Positions 1 to 7,356 of a stretch of 20,749 nt of DNA are shown here, one piece after another. The DNA lies in assembly GCA_947375085.1 (NCBI GenBank), contig CANCEQ010000032.1, positions 1-20,749 of the forward strand. Reading direction: 5' to 3'. This DNA comes from Flavobacteriales bacterium (GTDB lineage Bacteria; Bacteroidota; Bacteroidia; Flavobacteriales; Crocinitomicaceae). Below the pieces are notes generated by a model, which was not told the origin of the DNA, searched no databases, and worked only from the letters and a program-made list of their open reading frames with translations. Made by a program: the position numbers and the translations under genes. How positions within the stretch are numbered: position 1 is the stretch's first letter; each line of letters opens with the position of its first letter.

Positions 1-556
1 AAAATGAACTAGAATACTGTTGTTTTTTATAGATTTTATCAGAGCTATCTACAACATATAGTTTATTCTTTAATAATTCGATATGATTGGTTTGAATCGT
101 GTCCGGAAGTACACTAACTAATGCAAAATCAACTTCATTTTTTTCCAAATTTTCCAAAACTCCCGATTTATTAGTCACATCCATTTGAAGTTCAATACCA
201 GGATATAATTTTAGAAAATCTGCTAAAAAAAAGGGCATTACATATTTAGCTGTAGATACAATTGAAATCTTCAATTTTCCCGTTAATTTTCCTTTGAAAG
301 CTAACTTCTTATAATTCAACATGTTGATTTCACCTATAATTTTCTCAGCTGCTAATGCTACTTCTTTTCCGAAATCAGTGATATAAATTTTACGACCTAC
401 AACTTCAGTTAGCGGAATATCAAATTGATTTTGAAAATTTTTCAATTGAATTGACACTGCAGGTTGAGTCAAATGCAACTCTTCAGAAGCTTTTGTAACA
501 CTCTCTGTTTGAACAACTTTCAAGAAAATCTGCAACTGGTTTAAAGTATAATTCAT
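1..556 (-). CDS. LysR-family transcriptional regulator (3' end cut by window edge)
   Basis: The minus strand reads from an ATG at 556-554 without a stop to the window edge, giving 185 residues of a protein that is normally about 290-300. The N-terminus (MNYTLNQLQIFLKVVQTES) is a classic LysR winged helix-turn-helix: the recognition region around residues 18-37 (VTKASEELHLTQPAVSIQLK) and the following wing (GRKIYITDFGKEV) are intact. From about residue 90 the first half of the periplasmic-binding-protein-like effector domain begins (GKLKISIVSTAKYVMP, then a strand ending VDFALVS). It would be a DNA-binding regulator that senses a small metabolite. It lies divergent to the large secreted protein gene and 88 bp from it, the usual LysR arrangement for controlling both itself and the neighbour. 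The effector cannot be read from sequence; nearby bicarbonate transport and isocitrate dehydrogenase genes hint at a CbbR/NdhR-like role, which is inference. Confidence 0.93.
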   Translation of the reverse strand, partial: MNYTLNQLQIFLKVVQTESVTKASEELHLTQPAVSIQLKNFQNQFDIPLTEVVGRKIYITDFGKEVALAAEKIIGEINMLNYKKLAFKGKLTGKLKISIVSTAKYVMPFFLADFLKLYPGIELQMDVTNKSGVLENLEKNEVDFALVSVLPDTIQTNHIELLKNKLYVVDSSDKIYKKQQYSSSF

Positions 557-579
557 AAAATATATTTATATAATAGATT

Positions 580-622
580 ACAAATATAAATAAAAACATA
601 TATAAATTGAGCTTTAAATTTG
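580..622 (+). promoter_or_regulatory. Divergent LysR/adhesin promoter with shared A-rich element
   Basis: Positions 615-622 read TAAATTTG, a perfect match to the Bacteroidota -7 consensus TAnnTTTG, 22 bp before the ATG at 644. Thirty-five bases upstream of its first base starts an A-rich element (580-601, core ATAAATAAAAA). It matches the element before the bicarbonate transporter (7291-7312) at 21 of 22 positions, with the same spacing to the -7 site. On the minus strand, 588-581 reads TATATTTG, also a consensus -7 motif, correctly placed to start the LysR transcript. The element thus overlaps the LysR promoter and sits about where an activator or repressor of the adhesin promoter would bind. 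That LysR binds here is inference. Confidence 0.6.
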
Positions 623-643
623 TTAAAAATAAACTATTAAAAT

Positions 644-3600
644 ATGAAATTATTTACAATTCTAGTTTTCTTTATTTTAGGTAAAATTTGTATTTCTCAA
701 AGTACTGCTAATTATACTTTTTCTACTAATTCGAATGGTTCGCTGATTTTAGATATGAACAGTAATGCTGTTGACCTGACTTCTGGAGCAACTTCAATTT
801 TAGCTGCAAGTATTGATAATTCTGCCGGAACATTAACTGATTTTAATTTGGGTAGCGGTTCTACTTTTGATTTTTTTTTTATGGGAAACCGCTATTATCA
901 ATTTTCTGCAACTTCAAATGGAATAATAAGATTAGGTTCAACAGCATCAGGAACAACATATAACATTCCAAATTCTACTAACCCAACTCTTTCACCTTTT
1001 GCTGCTGATTTAAAAACAGGTACTGATGGAGGTGTAAGAGCTAAAGTTGTTGGTTCAGCACCTAATCGATGTCTAGTAATTGAATTTTACAACATGAATA
1101 TTCTATTAGAATCGAGCGCAGCTGGAACTGGTACATACCAAGTTCGTTTATACGAATCTACTGGTGTAATTGAATATATGTATGGTGCTATGGCTCGAAG
1201 CGCTGGGACTTCAGCAAGTACTTCTACAGTTACAATAGGATTTTCAATAAATACAACATCAACAAATCTTATATCTGTTAACACTTCAAGTCATACTGCT
1301 AGCACTGTTACTCCAATTACTACAAATACTTATTCAGTTAGCACAACAATAACTGATTTAAATTCTATATCTAATGGAAGTAGAAGATTTTATAGATTCA
1401 CACCATTAACATCATTAGCAGCTCCAACAAGTTTAACATTTTCTAGTGTTACAGCAACCACAACAACACTTAATTGGACAGCTGCTTCGCCAACAACTAA
1501 CATTCGAAAATATGCAATTTATAATTCCACAGATAATACGACTTTTAACTATGTTAATACTGTTAACGTAGGTACGAATACTCTTGCTTTTACTGGTTTA
1601 ACACCTAGTACAACCTATTATTATAAAGTGTATTCAATTAGTGAAGGTTGTTTATCTACAGCACTTTCAAATAGTCAGGCGACAACTGCTCCAGGTTCGA
1701 TAACGAGTACTACTTCAGGTAACTGGAGTTCTGGCTCTACATGGGTTGGTGGAATTGTACCAACAAGTAATGACAATGTAACAATTGCGAATGGTCATAC
1801 CGTTACTATTGACGCAACATCTACATGTTATAATTTAACAGTTGGAAGTGGAGTTAGTGGCGCATTAATTTACGAAGCAACAACAGCAAGAACTTTAACA
1901 GTAACTAATAATGTAACAATAAATAGTGGTGGTTCATTTCAATCAGCAGCAACAGGAACTCAAACCGCTCATTCATTATCTTTAGCGGGGAACTTAACAA
2001 ACAATGGTACTTTGGATTTTTCTACTAATACAAATACTGCTGCTACAATAATAACATTTACTGGTTCTTCTAATACAACATTTTCAGGATCAGGTGGCAC
2101 AACTGACATTAAATCAATTATTTTAAATAAAGGAACTTCAACAGTTTCTATTTTAGAACTTTCAACTTCAAATTTTACAGTTCAAGGAGTAAATACAGAT
2201 GTAGCAGCTTTTTTAACTTTAACCAAAGGAACATTTAAGATTTCTGGTTCATTTACAATGACCAATAGAATTATTACTGGAACCAGCTATACAATAGCTG
2301 CAAATACAGGTTTATTTCTAAACAATGAAAATTTTACGGTTCAAGGACAGGCTGGTATAGTAACCTTAAATGGTTTACTTCAAATTAACGCAGGAACTTT
2401 TAACATTGGCTTAAATGCCACCAACCAATGTTTAAAGACTGGAGCTAGCACCTCAGTATTGACTATTTCTGGAGGAAGTTTAAATATTTACAGTCATCTT
2501 GAAGCATTATTATATTCTTTAGCGTACACTCAATCAGGAGGAACCGTTACAGTTGCATCTGGAGTTAATTCAACAAGCTATTCATTTTTGATATTTCAGG
2601 GAACTTTTAATATGTCAGGAGGATCAATTATTTTAAGATATCCCACTTCATCTTCTTATTCAGATTATCAAAATTTTGCGACTTCAACAGTGACCGGTGG
2701 TACACTTCAACTTGGAGATGCAAGTTCAGGAGCTGCAAAAACTTTTGTTATAGGTGGTAACATTCCTAATCTTTTAATTACAAATACTTCAGGAAATCAT
2801 ACTGGAATTATATATAAAGATACGTATACTCCTAATATTCTTTTAACGACAACACTTCAAAACAATACTGTTCTAGATGCTGGTTTTACATATGCTACTT
2901 CTCTAACATTTACAGGAAATGTAACCATAGGTACTGGAGCTGAATTAAAAGTTGGAATTTCTACTTGCACTATTAATGGTTCATGGACGAATAATGGGAC
3001 TTTCACTCCTAAAACAGGTAATAATATGTTATTTACTGGAACAGGATCAAAAACTTTAACTGGAATGACTAATTTTTACGACTTATCCACTTCAAGTTCA
3101 ACCACACTTATAATTAGTCAATCGACAACAATAACAAGAAACTTAACCTTAAATGGGACCTCAACGGTAGATTTAAATGCCGCTATAGATGTAAATGGAG
3201 ATGTAACTATTAATTCAGGTTGTACTTTACTTGGAGGTTCATCCACACATACAATTGCCGGGAATTGGTGGGAAATTGGCACCCATACTGAAGAAGGAGG
3301 AACAATAGATTTTGATGGCTCATCATCACAAATAATTAAAGGAACATCAGTAAATTTTGAAAATCTAACACATTCTGGTTCTGGAACTTTATTTTTGAAA
3401 AATAATATAGATGTAAATGGTAATATTTCACTAACAAATGGTGAATTATCTCAAAGTAGTTTCAATATAAATATCGCAAAAAATTGGACAAATACTGGTA
3501 ACTATTTTAAGGAAGGTTCTGGCAGTACTACATTTGATGGCAATAGTAACAGTACGATTAGTAGCACAACTTCAAATTTTATCACAACAAATGAAACATC

Positions 3601-5224
3601 ATTACTTACCGAAAGTTTTGAAAATGCTGGAGCTATACCTACAGGCTGGAGTACATTAATAGTAAATGACACTGGAACTGATCCTATTATAACCTATACC
3701 ACATCTTCCACTAACCCAAGTTCATTTGCAGCATCTGCAGGATCATACTTTGCTAAAATGAATTCATATAATGCTGCAGATTTAAGTCAAGTTAGATTAT
3801 ATAATTCAACATCGTTTTCAACAACTGGTAAAACAAATATTATAGTAAATTTTGACATTTCATATGATGTTAACCTTCCTGGTTATCAAGATAATGTTGT
3901 GATACAATATTCAACAGATGGTGCATCTTGGACAAGTTCATCTAATACAATATTTCGATATTCTATGAATGGTTCAGCCTGGGCTAGTTATTCAATAGAA
4001 CTTCCAATTGGAGCTGAAAATCAAGCCAATTTATATATCGGTTTTTTATTTACCAGTGGATATGGGAATAATATTTATCTGGATAACATAAGTGTAACTG
4101 GTGATGTGATAGGAGCAGCATACTCAGGAGAAATTTTCAAACAATTAGAAATAAACAAATCTGGAGGTGCATACATTTCATTAGCAAGTAATGCTAATAT
4201 TACAAATACTTTAACTTTAACTTCTGGTCTAATAAAAACAGCAGGAAACACATTAACTATTGGTACAAACTCTGCTAACGGTTCAATATCAGGAGGAAGT
4301 TCATCAACTTACATCGTTGCATATGACAATGGGGGGACAATAGGATATCTAAAACAATTTGTAAATTCAAATACTGCTTATTCATATCCTATTGGTGATG
4401 AAAACAATTACACTCCTCTCACTTTTACTTTAACTTCAAATGGCGGTTTAGCAAGTGCTTATTATACTGTTTACACAAAAGCAGTTAAAGTGCCTGGATT
4501 AAATAGTGCTTTCACGACATATATTACAAGATTTTGGGAAGGCTCATCTTCAGGAATGACTACTCCAGTTTATTCTCTATCCTACACGTATACCGATGCG
4601 GATATAGTTGGGACAGAAACCGCTTTATTACCAATTAAAAAAAGCGGAACAACCTGGTATAAGCCAACTGGAAGTAGTTTCACAAACAGTACGACCGAAG
4701 GAACTGGATCTGTAAACGCAACAACAAACACTCTGACATGGACAGGATTGAGTACTTTCAGCTTTAATGGTGGAGCAGGAAGTCAAGTTATAGCCTTACC
4801 AATATCTTTAATCGCATTTAAAGTCGAAAAATTAAATAATATAAATGTAATTAGTTGGCAAACAGCTTCAGAAAAAAACAATGATTATTTCACAATTGAG
4901 CATACAATTGATGGTCAATTCTTTGAAACAATTGGTCAAAAAAATGGAGCTGGAACAACTTTTGACCTAATTGAATACGAACATCACCATTATGATGTTC
5001 CAAATTCTATTAATTATTACCGATTAAAACAAACCGATTTTGATGGAAACTTTACTTTTTCAGAGCTAGTTTCGGTTGATAATAGAACTACAATTGGGCA
5101 GGTGAAAATTATTGTAAACAGATATAATTTACTTGGGCAAGAAATTGACGAATTCTATAAAGGAATCATTATAGTGTTATATTCTGACGGTTCAACTGAA
5201 AAAATTATTATAAATAAAGATTGA
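644..5224 (+). CDS. Large secreted adhesin-like protein with T9SS C-terminal sorting signal
   Basis: A 1526-residue exported protein. Residues 1-19 form a Sec signal peptide ending ICISQ. The N-terminal region carries the motif FDFFFMGNRYYQFS, seen in many flavobacterial surface proteins. Residues ~255-347 are a fibronectin type III domain. From ~358 (GNWSSGSTWVGGIVPTSNDNVTI) a long Ser/Thr/Asn/Gly-rich stretch of degenerate beta-strand repeats runs to ~985; many contain NxTLT or GNxTxNxG-type strands and look like a beta-helix. Residues ~988-1150 form a jelly-roll, MAM-like domain (ESFENAGAIPTGWS to IYLDNISVTG). Residues ~1385-1480 are the fibronectin-like module that usually precedes a type A T9SS signal, and the C-terminus (YNLLGQEIDEFYKG, IVLYSDGSTEKI) is that signal. 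It is probably anchored at the surface or released, with a role in adhesion or gliding; the ligand is unknown. The start is supported by the -7 motif 22 bp upstream. Confidence 0.9.
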   Translation: MKLFTILVFFILGKICISQSTANYTFSTNSNGSLILDMNSNAVDLTSGATSILAASIDNSAGTLTDFNLGSGSTFDFFFMGNRYYQFSATSNGIIRLGSTASGTTYNIPNSTNPTLSPFAADLKTGTDGGVRAKVVGSAPNRCLVIEFYNMNILLESSAAGTGTYQVRLYESTGVIEYMYGAMARSAGTSASTSTVTIGFSINTTSTNLISVNTSSHTASTVTPITTNTYSVSTTITDLNSISNGSRRFYRFTPLTSLAAPTSLTFSSVTATTTTLNWTAASPTTNIRKYAIYNSTDNTTFNYVNTVNVGTNTLAFTGLTPSTTYYYKVYSISEGCLSTALSNSQATTAPGSITSTTSGNWSSGSTWVGGIVPTSNDNVTIANGHTVTIDATSTCYNLTVGSGVSGALIYEATTARTLTVTNNVTINSGGSFQSAATGTQTAHSLSLAGNLTNNGTLDFSTNTNTAATIITFTGSSNTTFSGSGGTTDIKSIILNKGTSTVSILELSTSNFTVQGVNTDVAAFLTLTKGTFKISGSFTMTNRIITGTSYTIAANTGLFLNNENFTVQGQAGIVTLNGLLQINAGTFNIGLNATNQCLKTGASTSVLTISGGSLNIYSHLEALLYSLAYTQSGGTVTVASGVNSTSYSFLIFQGTFNMSGGSIILRYPTSSSYSDYQNFATSTVTGGTLQLGDASSGAAKTFVIGGNIPNLLITNTSGNHTGIIYKDTYTPNILLTTTLQNNTVLDAGFTYATSLTFTGNVTIGTGAELKVGISTCTINGSWTNNGTFTPKTGNNMLFTGTGSKTLTGMTNFYDLSTSSSTTLIISQSTTITRNLTLNGTSTVDLNAAIDVNGDVTINSGCTLLGGSSTHTIAGNWWEIGTHTEEGGTIDFDGSSSQIIKGTSVNFENLTHSGSGTLFLKNNIDVNGNISLTNGELSQSSFNINIAKNWTNTGNYFKEGSGSTTFDGNSNSTISSTTSNFITTNETSLLTESFENAGAIPTGWSTLIVNDTGTDPIITYTTSSTNPSSFAASAGSYFAKMNSYNAADLSQVRLYNSTSFSTTGKTNIIVNFDISYDVNLPGYQDNVVIQYSTDGASWTSSSNTIFRYSMNGSAWASYSIELPIGAENQANLYIGFLFTSGYGNNIYLDNISVTGDVIGAAYSGEIFKQLEINKSGGAYISLASNANITNTLTLTSGLIKTAGNTLTIGTNSANGSISGGSSSTYIVAYDNGGTIGYLKQFVNSNTAYSYPIGDENNYTPLTFTLTSNGGLASAYYTVYTKAVKVPGLNSAFTTYITRFWEGSSSGMTTPVYSLSYTYTDADIVGTETALLPIKKSGTTWYKPTGSSFTNSTTEGTGSVNATTNTLTWTGLSTFSFNGGAGSQVIALPISLIAFKVEKLNNINVISWQTASEKNNDYFTIEHTIDGQFFETIGQKNGAGTTFDLIEYEHHHYDVPNSINYYRLKQTDFDGNFTFSELVSVDNRTTIGQVKIIVNRYNLLGQEIDEFYKGIIIVLYSDGSTEKIIINKD

Positions 5225-5249
5225 TTTTAATCAATCAATAATAGCCAAC

Positions 5250-5283
5250 TTAGTATTAAATTAATAAATAAATTTAATACTAA
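5250..5283. repeat. AT-rich perfect 13-bp inverted repeat
   Basis: Arms at 5250-5262 (TTAGTATTAAATT) and 5271-5283 are perfect reverse complements around an 8-nt loop. The repeat lies 26 bp after the adhesin stop codon and just upstream of the isocitrate dehydrogenase promoter. The stem has only two G/C pairs and no T-tract follows, so as an intrinsic terminator it would be weak. It could instead stabilise the adhesin mRNA 3' end or be an operator. Confidence 0.5.
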
Positions 5284-5288
5284 TCATT

Positions 5289-5331
5289 AAAAACATAAAT
5301 AAAAATTAATGAAATAAATTTTTGAACTTTG
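5289..5331 (+). promoter_or_regulatory. Isocitrate dehydrogenase promoter with shared A-rich element
   Basis: Positions 5324-5331 read GAACTTTG, within a ten-base TGAACTTTGT that also occurs in the bicarbonate transporter promoter, and correspond to the Bacteroidota -7 element. Aligned at that motif, the A-rich block starting at 5289 shares the core ATAAATAAAAA at exactly the same offset as in the adhesin and transporter promoters. Outside the core it is less similar than those two are to each other. Transcription would start around 5336-5340. This places the in-frame GTG at 5336 at or before the transcript start and favours the ATG at 5360 as the true start codon. Confidence 0.55.
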
Positions 5332-5359
5332 TATCGTGAAACAATTAAATAAAAAAGAA

Positions 5360-6796
5360 ATGCAAAAAATAACAGTAGCAAAAGGTGATGGAATAGGTCC
5401 AGAAATTATGGACGCGACATTGGAAATTCTTTTAGCAGCAGGAGCTGAAATTGAAATTGAAGAAATTGAAGTAGGTGAAAAAGTATATTTAGCTGGAAAC
5501 ACTTCAGGAATTGCTTCAGAATCTTGGGATACAATAAGAAGAAACAAAATTTTCTTAAAAGCCCCAATTACTACTCCTCAAGGCGGAGGGTATAAAAGCT
5601 TAAACGTAACTACAAGAAAATTTTTAGGTCTTTATTCAAATGTTCGACCTTGTATGAGTTTTCATCCTTATGTAAACACAAAGCATCCAATTATGGACAT
5701 TGTAATTGTGAGAGAAAATGAAGAAGATTTATATGCAGGAATTGAGCACCAACAAACGGATGAAGTAGTTCAATGTTTAAAATTAATAAGTAGACCAGGT
5801 TGCGAAAAAATAGTACGATATGCTTTTGAATACGCAAAACAACAAAACAGAAAAAAAGTAACTTGTTTTACGAAAGACAATATCATGAAACAAACAGATG
5901 GATTGTTTCATCAGGTATTCGAAGAAATTGCAAAAGAATATCCAGAAATTGAAAACGAACATTGGATTATTGACATAGGTGCCGCAAAGTTAGCTGATAC
6001 ACCAGAAATTTTTGATGTCATCGTAATGCCTAATTTATACGGAGATGTATTAAGCGATGTTGCTGCTCAAATCGCTGGATCAGTAGGATTAGCAGGTTCT
6101 GCAAACATAGGTGAAGAATGTTCAATGTTTGAAGCAATTCACGGTTCTGCACCAAGAAGAGCAGGGCAAAATTTAGCGAATCCTTCTGGATTGTTACAAG
6201 GTGCAGTTATGATGCTAAATCATATTGGTCAAACAAAAGTAGCTGAAAAGATACAAAATGCATGGCTAACTACTATGGAAGAAGGGATTCATACTTATGA
6301 CATTTACAAAGAAGGAGTAAGTTCTGAAAAAGTAGGTACAAAAGAGTTTGCAAAAGCAGTAATCAATAATTTAGGGAAGAAACCAACTATCCTTAAAGAA
6401 GTTCATTATTCAAATAATTCTGCCCTAAATCTTCCAAAGTACAAACGTAAACCAGCTGCTGAAAAAGAACTAGTTGGTGTTGATTTATTTGTTCATTGGA
6501 ATGGAACAGATCCAAATGAATTAGCAGAAAAAATAAAAGTAATTGAACAGAACAATGTAGAACTTACAATGATTACGAATAGAGGAATCAAAGTATGGCC
6601 AGATGGATTTAAAGAAACATTTTGTACAGATCATTGGAGATGCAGATTTAAACCTTCAAATCATTCAAAAATTCAAAAATCGGACATTATAAATTTATTA
6701 AAAAGCGCATTAGAAAAAGAAATAGATACCATTAAAACAGAAAATCTATACGCTTTTAATGGTAAAGATGCTTATTCAGTAGGTCAAGGACAATAA
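5360..6796 (+). CDS. icd: NADP-dependent isocitrate dehydrogenase, Thermus-type long form
   Basis: Catalyses oxidative decarboxylation of isocitrate to 2-oxoglutarate and CO2 in the cytoplasmic TCA cycle. From the ATG at 5360 it is 478 residues. The N-terminus has the nucleotide-binding GDGIGPEIMDATLEILLAAG, followed by SLNVTTRKFLGLYSNVRP (isocitrate-binding Ser and Arg residues), RENEEDLYAGIEH, the metal-binding region NLYGDVLSDVAAQIAGSVGLA, and the HGSAPRRAG cofactor loop. A C-terminal extension of about 140 residues (from KPTILKEV onward) marks the longer type first known from Thermus thermophilus. An in-frame GTG at 5336 would add eight residues, but it lies only 5 bp after the -7 motif, so ATG 5360 is preferred. 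The gene heads an operon with the 40-aa and 80-aa genes and shares a promoter element with the bicarbonate transporter. Confidence 0.93.
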   Translation: MQKITVAKGDGIGPEIMDATLEILLAAGAEIEIEEIEVGEKVYLAGNTSGIASESWDTIRRNKIFLKAPITTPQGGGYKSLNVTTRKFLGLYSNVRPCMSFHPYVNTKHPIMDIVIVRENEEDLYAGIEHQQTDEVVQCLKLISRPGCEKIVRYAFEYAKQQNRKKVTCFTKDNIMKQTDGLFHQVFEEIAKEYPEIENEHWIIDIGAAKLADTPEIFDVIVMPNLYGDVLSDVAAQIAGSVGLAGSANIGEECSMFEAIHGSAPRRAGQNLANPSGLLQGAVMMLNHIGQTKVAEKIQNAWLTTMEEGIHTYDIYKEGVSSEKVGTKEFAKAVINNLGKKPTILKEVHYSNNSALNLPKYKRKPAAEKELVGVDLFVHWNGTDPNELAEKIKVIEQNNVELTMITNRGIKVWPDGFKETFCTDHWRCRFKPSNHSKIQKSDIINLLKSALEKEIDTIKTENLYAFNGKDAYSVGQGQ

Positions 6797-6806
6797 TTAA
6801 AAGTTT

Positions 6807-6929
6807 ATGAGAAAACTAGTGATTAAAATTATTCGAAAGATTAAGCCGAATAATAGTAAGAAATCAAATACGAAACATGTTTCGAAAAAAGATGAGTGGA
6901 ATTATTTATTGCAATTAACCTCTTTATAA
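6807..6929 (+). CDS. 40-aa basic microprotein, paralogue of the one at 8330
   Basis: ATG at 6807, 10 nt after the isocitrate dehydrogenase stop, then 40 codons and TAA. The N-terminal half is strongly basic and amphipathic (MRKLVIKIIRKIKPNN). A polar linker follows, then the C-terminus KKDEWNYLLQLTSL. The 36-aa product at 8330-8440 has the same plan: MRK start, basic amphipathic N-terminus and C-terminal NYLLxLxSL, with 8 of the last 12 residues identical. It is also 10 nt after its upstream gene. The two genes share the 14-base run GAATTATTTATTGC. This conservation across a duplicated arrangement is the main reason to call it a gene. I recognise no family; the basic helix could bind membrane, nucleic acid or a partner protein. 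Function unknown. Confidence 0.7.
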   Translation: MRKLVIKIIRKIKPNNSKKSNTKHVSKKDEWNYLLQLTSL

Positions 6930-6945
6930 AAAAAACAAAGAAAAT

Positions 6946-7188
6946 ATGAATATACAATTGATACATGGAGAATTTGATTCTAAAGAAGCTTTAGAAATAA
7001 TCACTAAAATGTTAAATGTGAAAATAAAATTTCATGAAAATAAAATAAGTAAAGATTGTTCAGAAGAAAATATTAAAAGTAGAGAAGCTAAAATTAAAAG
7101 GCTTCAAAATGAACAATATGAAATTAGAAAATTCATTGAATCACATGATGAATCTGTTAAGTTAAATTCGACAATTGAGATTTCATAA
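6946..7188 (+). CDS. Conserved-looking 80-aa helical protein of unknown function
   Basis: Eighty residues, ATG 16 nt after the 40-aa gene, with a strong terminator about 30 nt after its stop; it is therefore the last gene of the isocitrate dehydrogenase operon. It begins with a short strand (MNIQLIHGEF), then DSKEALEIITKMLNVKIKFHENKIS, and a highly charged helix from about 42 to 66 (EENIKSREAKIKRLQNEQYEIRK) with coiled-coil character. It has no signal peptide or membrane segment. It resembles small cytoplasmic proteins I have seen in Bacteroidota but cannot name. It is not a PII/SbtB-like protein: it lacks the alternating strand-helix pattern and the T-loop. Confidence 0.8.
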   Translation: MNIQLIHGEFDSKEALEIITKMLNVKIKFHENKISKDCSEENIKSREAKIKRLQNEQYEIRKFIESHDESVKLNSTIEIS

Positions 7189-7218
7189 CAACTGATTTAA
7201 AAGTAGTTAATTATATTG

Positions 7219-7253
7219 AAGGCTGTGTCATAAAATTAGACACAGCCTTTTTT
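7219..7253 (+). terminator. Intrinsic terminator of the isocitrate dehydrogenase operon
   Basis: A perfect 11-bp stem with arms 7219-7229 (AAGGCTGTGTC) and 7239-7249, a 9-nt loop, and a run of six T at 7248-7253. It lies 30 nt downstream of the 80-aa gene and insulates the bicarbonate transporter promoter. Confidence 0.92.
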
Positions 7254-7290
7254 AGATGTTTTATTATAAAAATATTTAATTCAAAACATA

Positions 7291-7333
7291 ACAAATATAA
7301 ATAAAAATATATGAATAAGAATCATGAACTTTG
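7291..7333 (+). promoter_or_regulatory. Bicarbonate transporter promoter with shared A-rich element
   Basis: Positions 7326-7333 (GAACTTTG) are a -7-like element, 24 bp before the ATG at 7357. The block 7291-7312 matches 580-601 of the LysR/adhesin intergenic region at 21 of 22 positions. In both places the distance from the first base of the element to the first base of the -7 motif is 35. Positions 7292-7313 form an imperfect dyad (outer CA/TG and ATAT/ATAT arms), compatible with a dimeric regulator such as LysR; the actual binder is unknown. Confidence 0.6.
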
Positions 7334-7356
7334 TCTGAACTAAAAAAAGAAAAAAT

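Noticed and set aside
1087..1284. Minus-strand open frame inside the adhesin gene
   Set aside because: It lies opposite repetitive Ser/Thr-rich coding sequence and has no promoter or recognisable product.
1720..3600. Possible tandem DNA repeats in the adhesin
   Set aside because: Similarity is only at the level of degenerate strand motifs and Ser/Thr/Asn composition; I saw no long exact DNA repeat, and there is no spacer structure as in CRISPR.
5100..5224. Adhesin C-terminus looked truncated or frameshifted
   Set aside because: The NLLGQEIDEFYKG and YSDGSTEKI pattern is a normal type A T9SS signal ending close to the stop.
5287..5547. Minus-strand open frame across the icd promoter and 5' end
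   Set aside because: It overlaps strongly conserved isocitrate dehydrogenase coding sequence and its promoter; the product is low-complexity.
6946..7188. Possibility that the small gene near sbtA is an SbtB-like PII protein
   Set aside because: It has one short strand followed by charged helices, not the beta-alpha-beta repeat of PII proteins, and no T-loop; it also lies upstream of the transporter terminator boundary.
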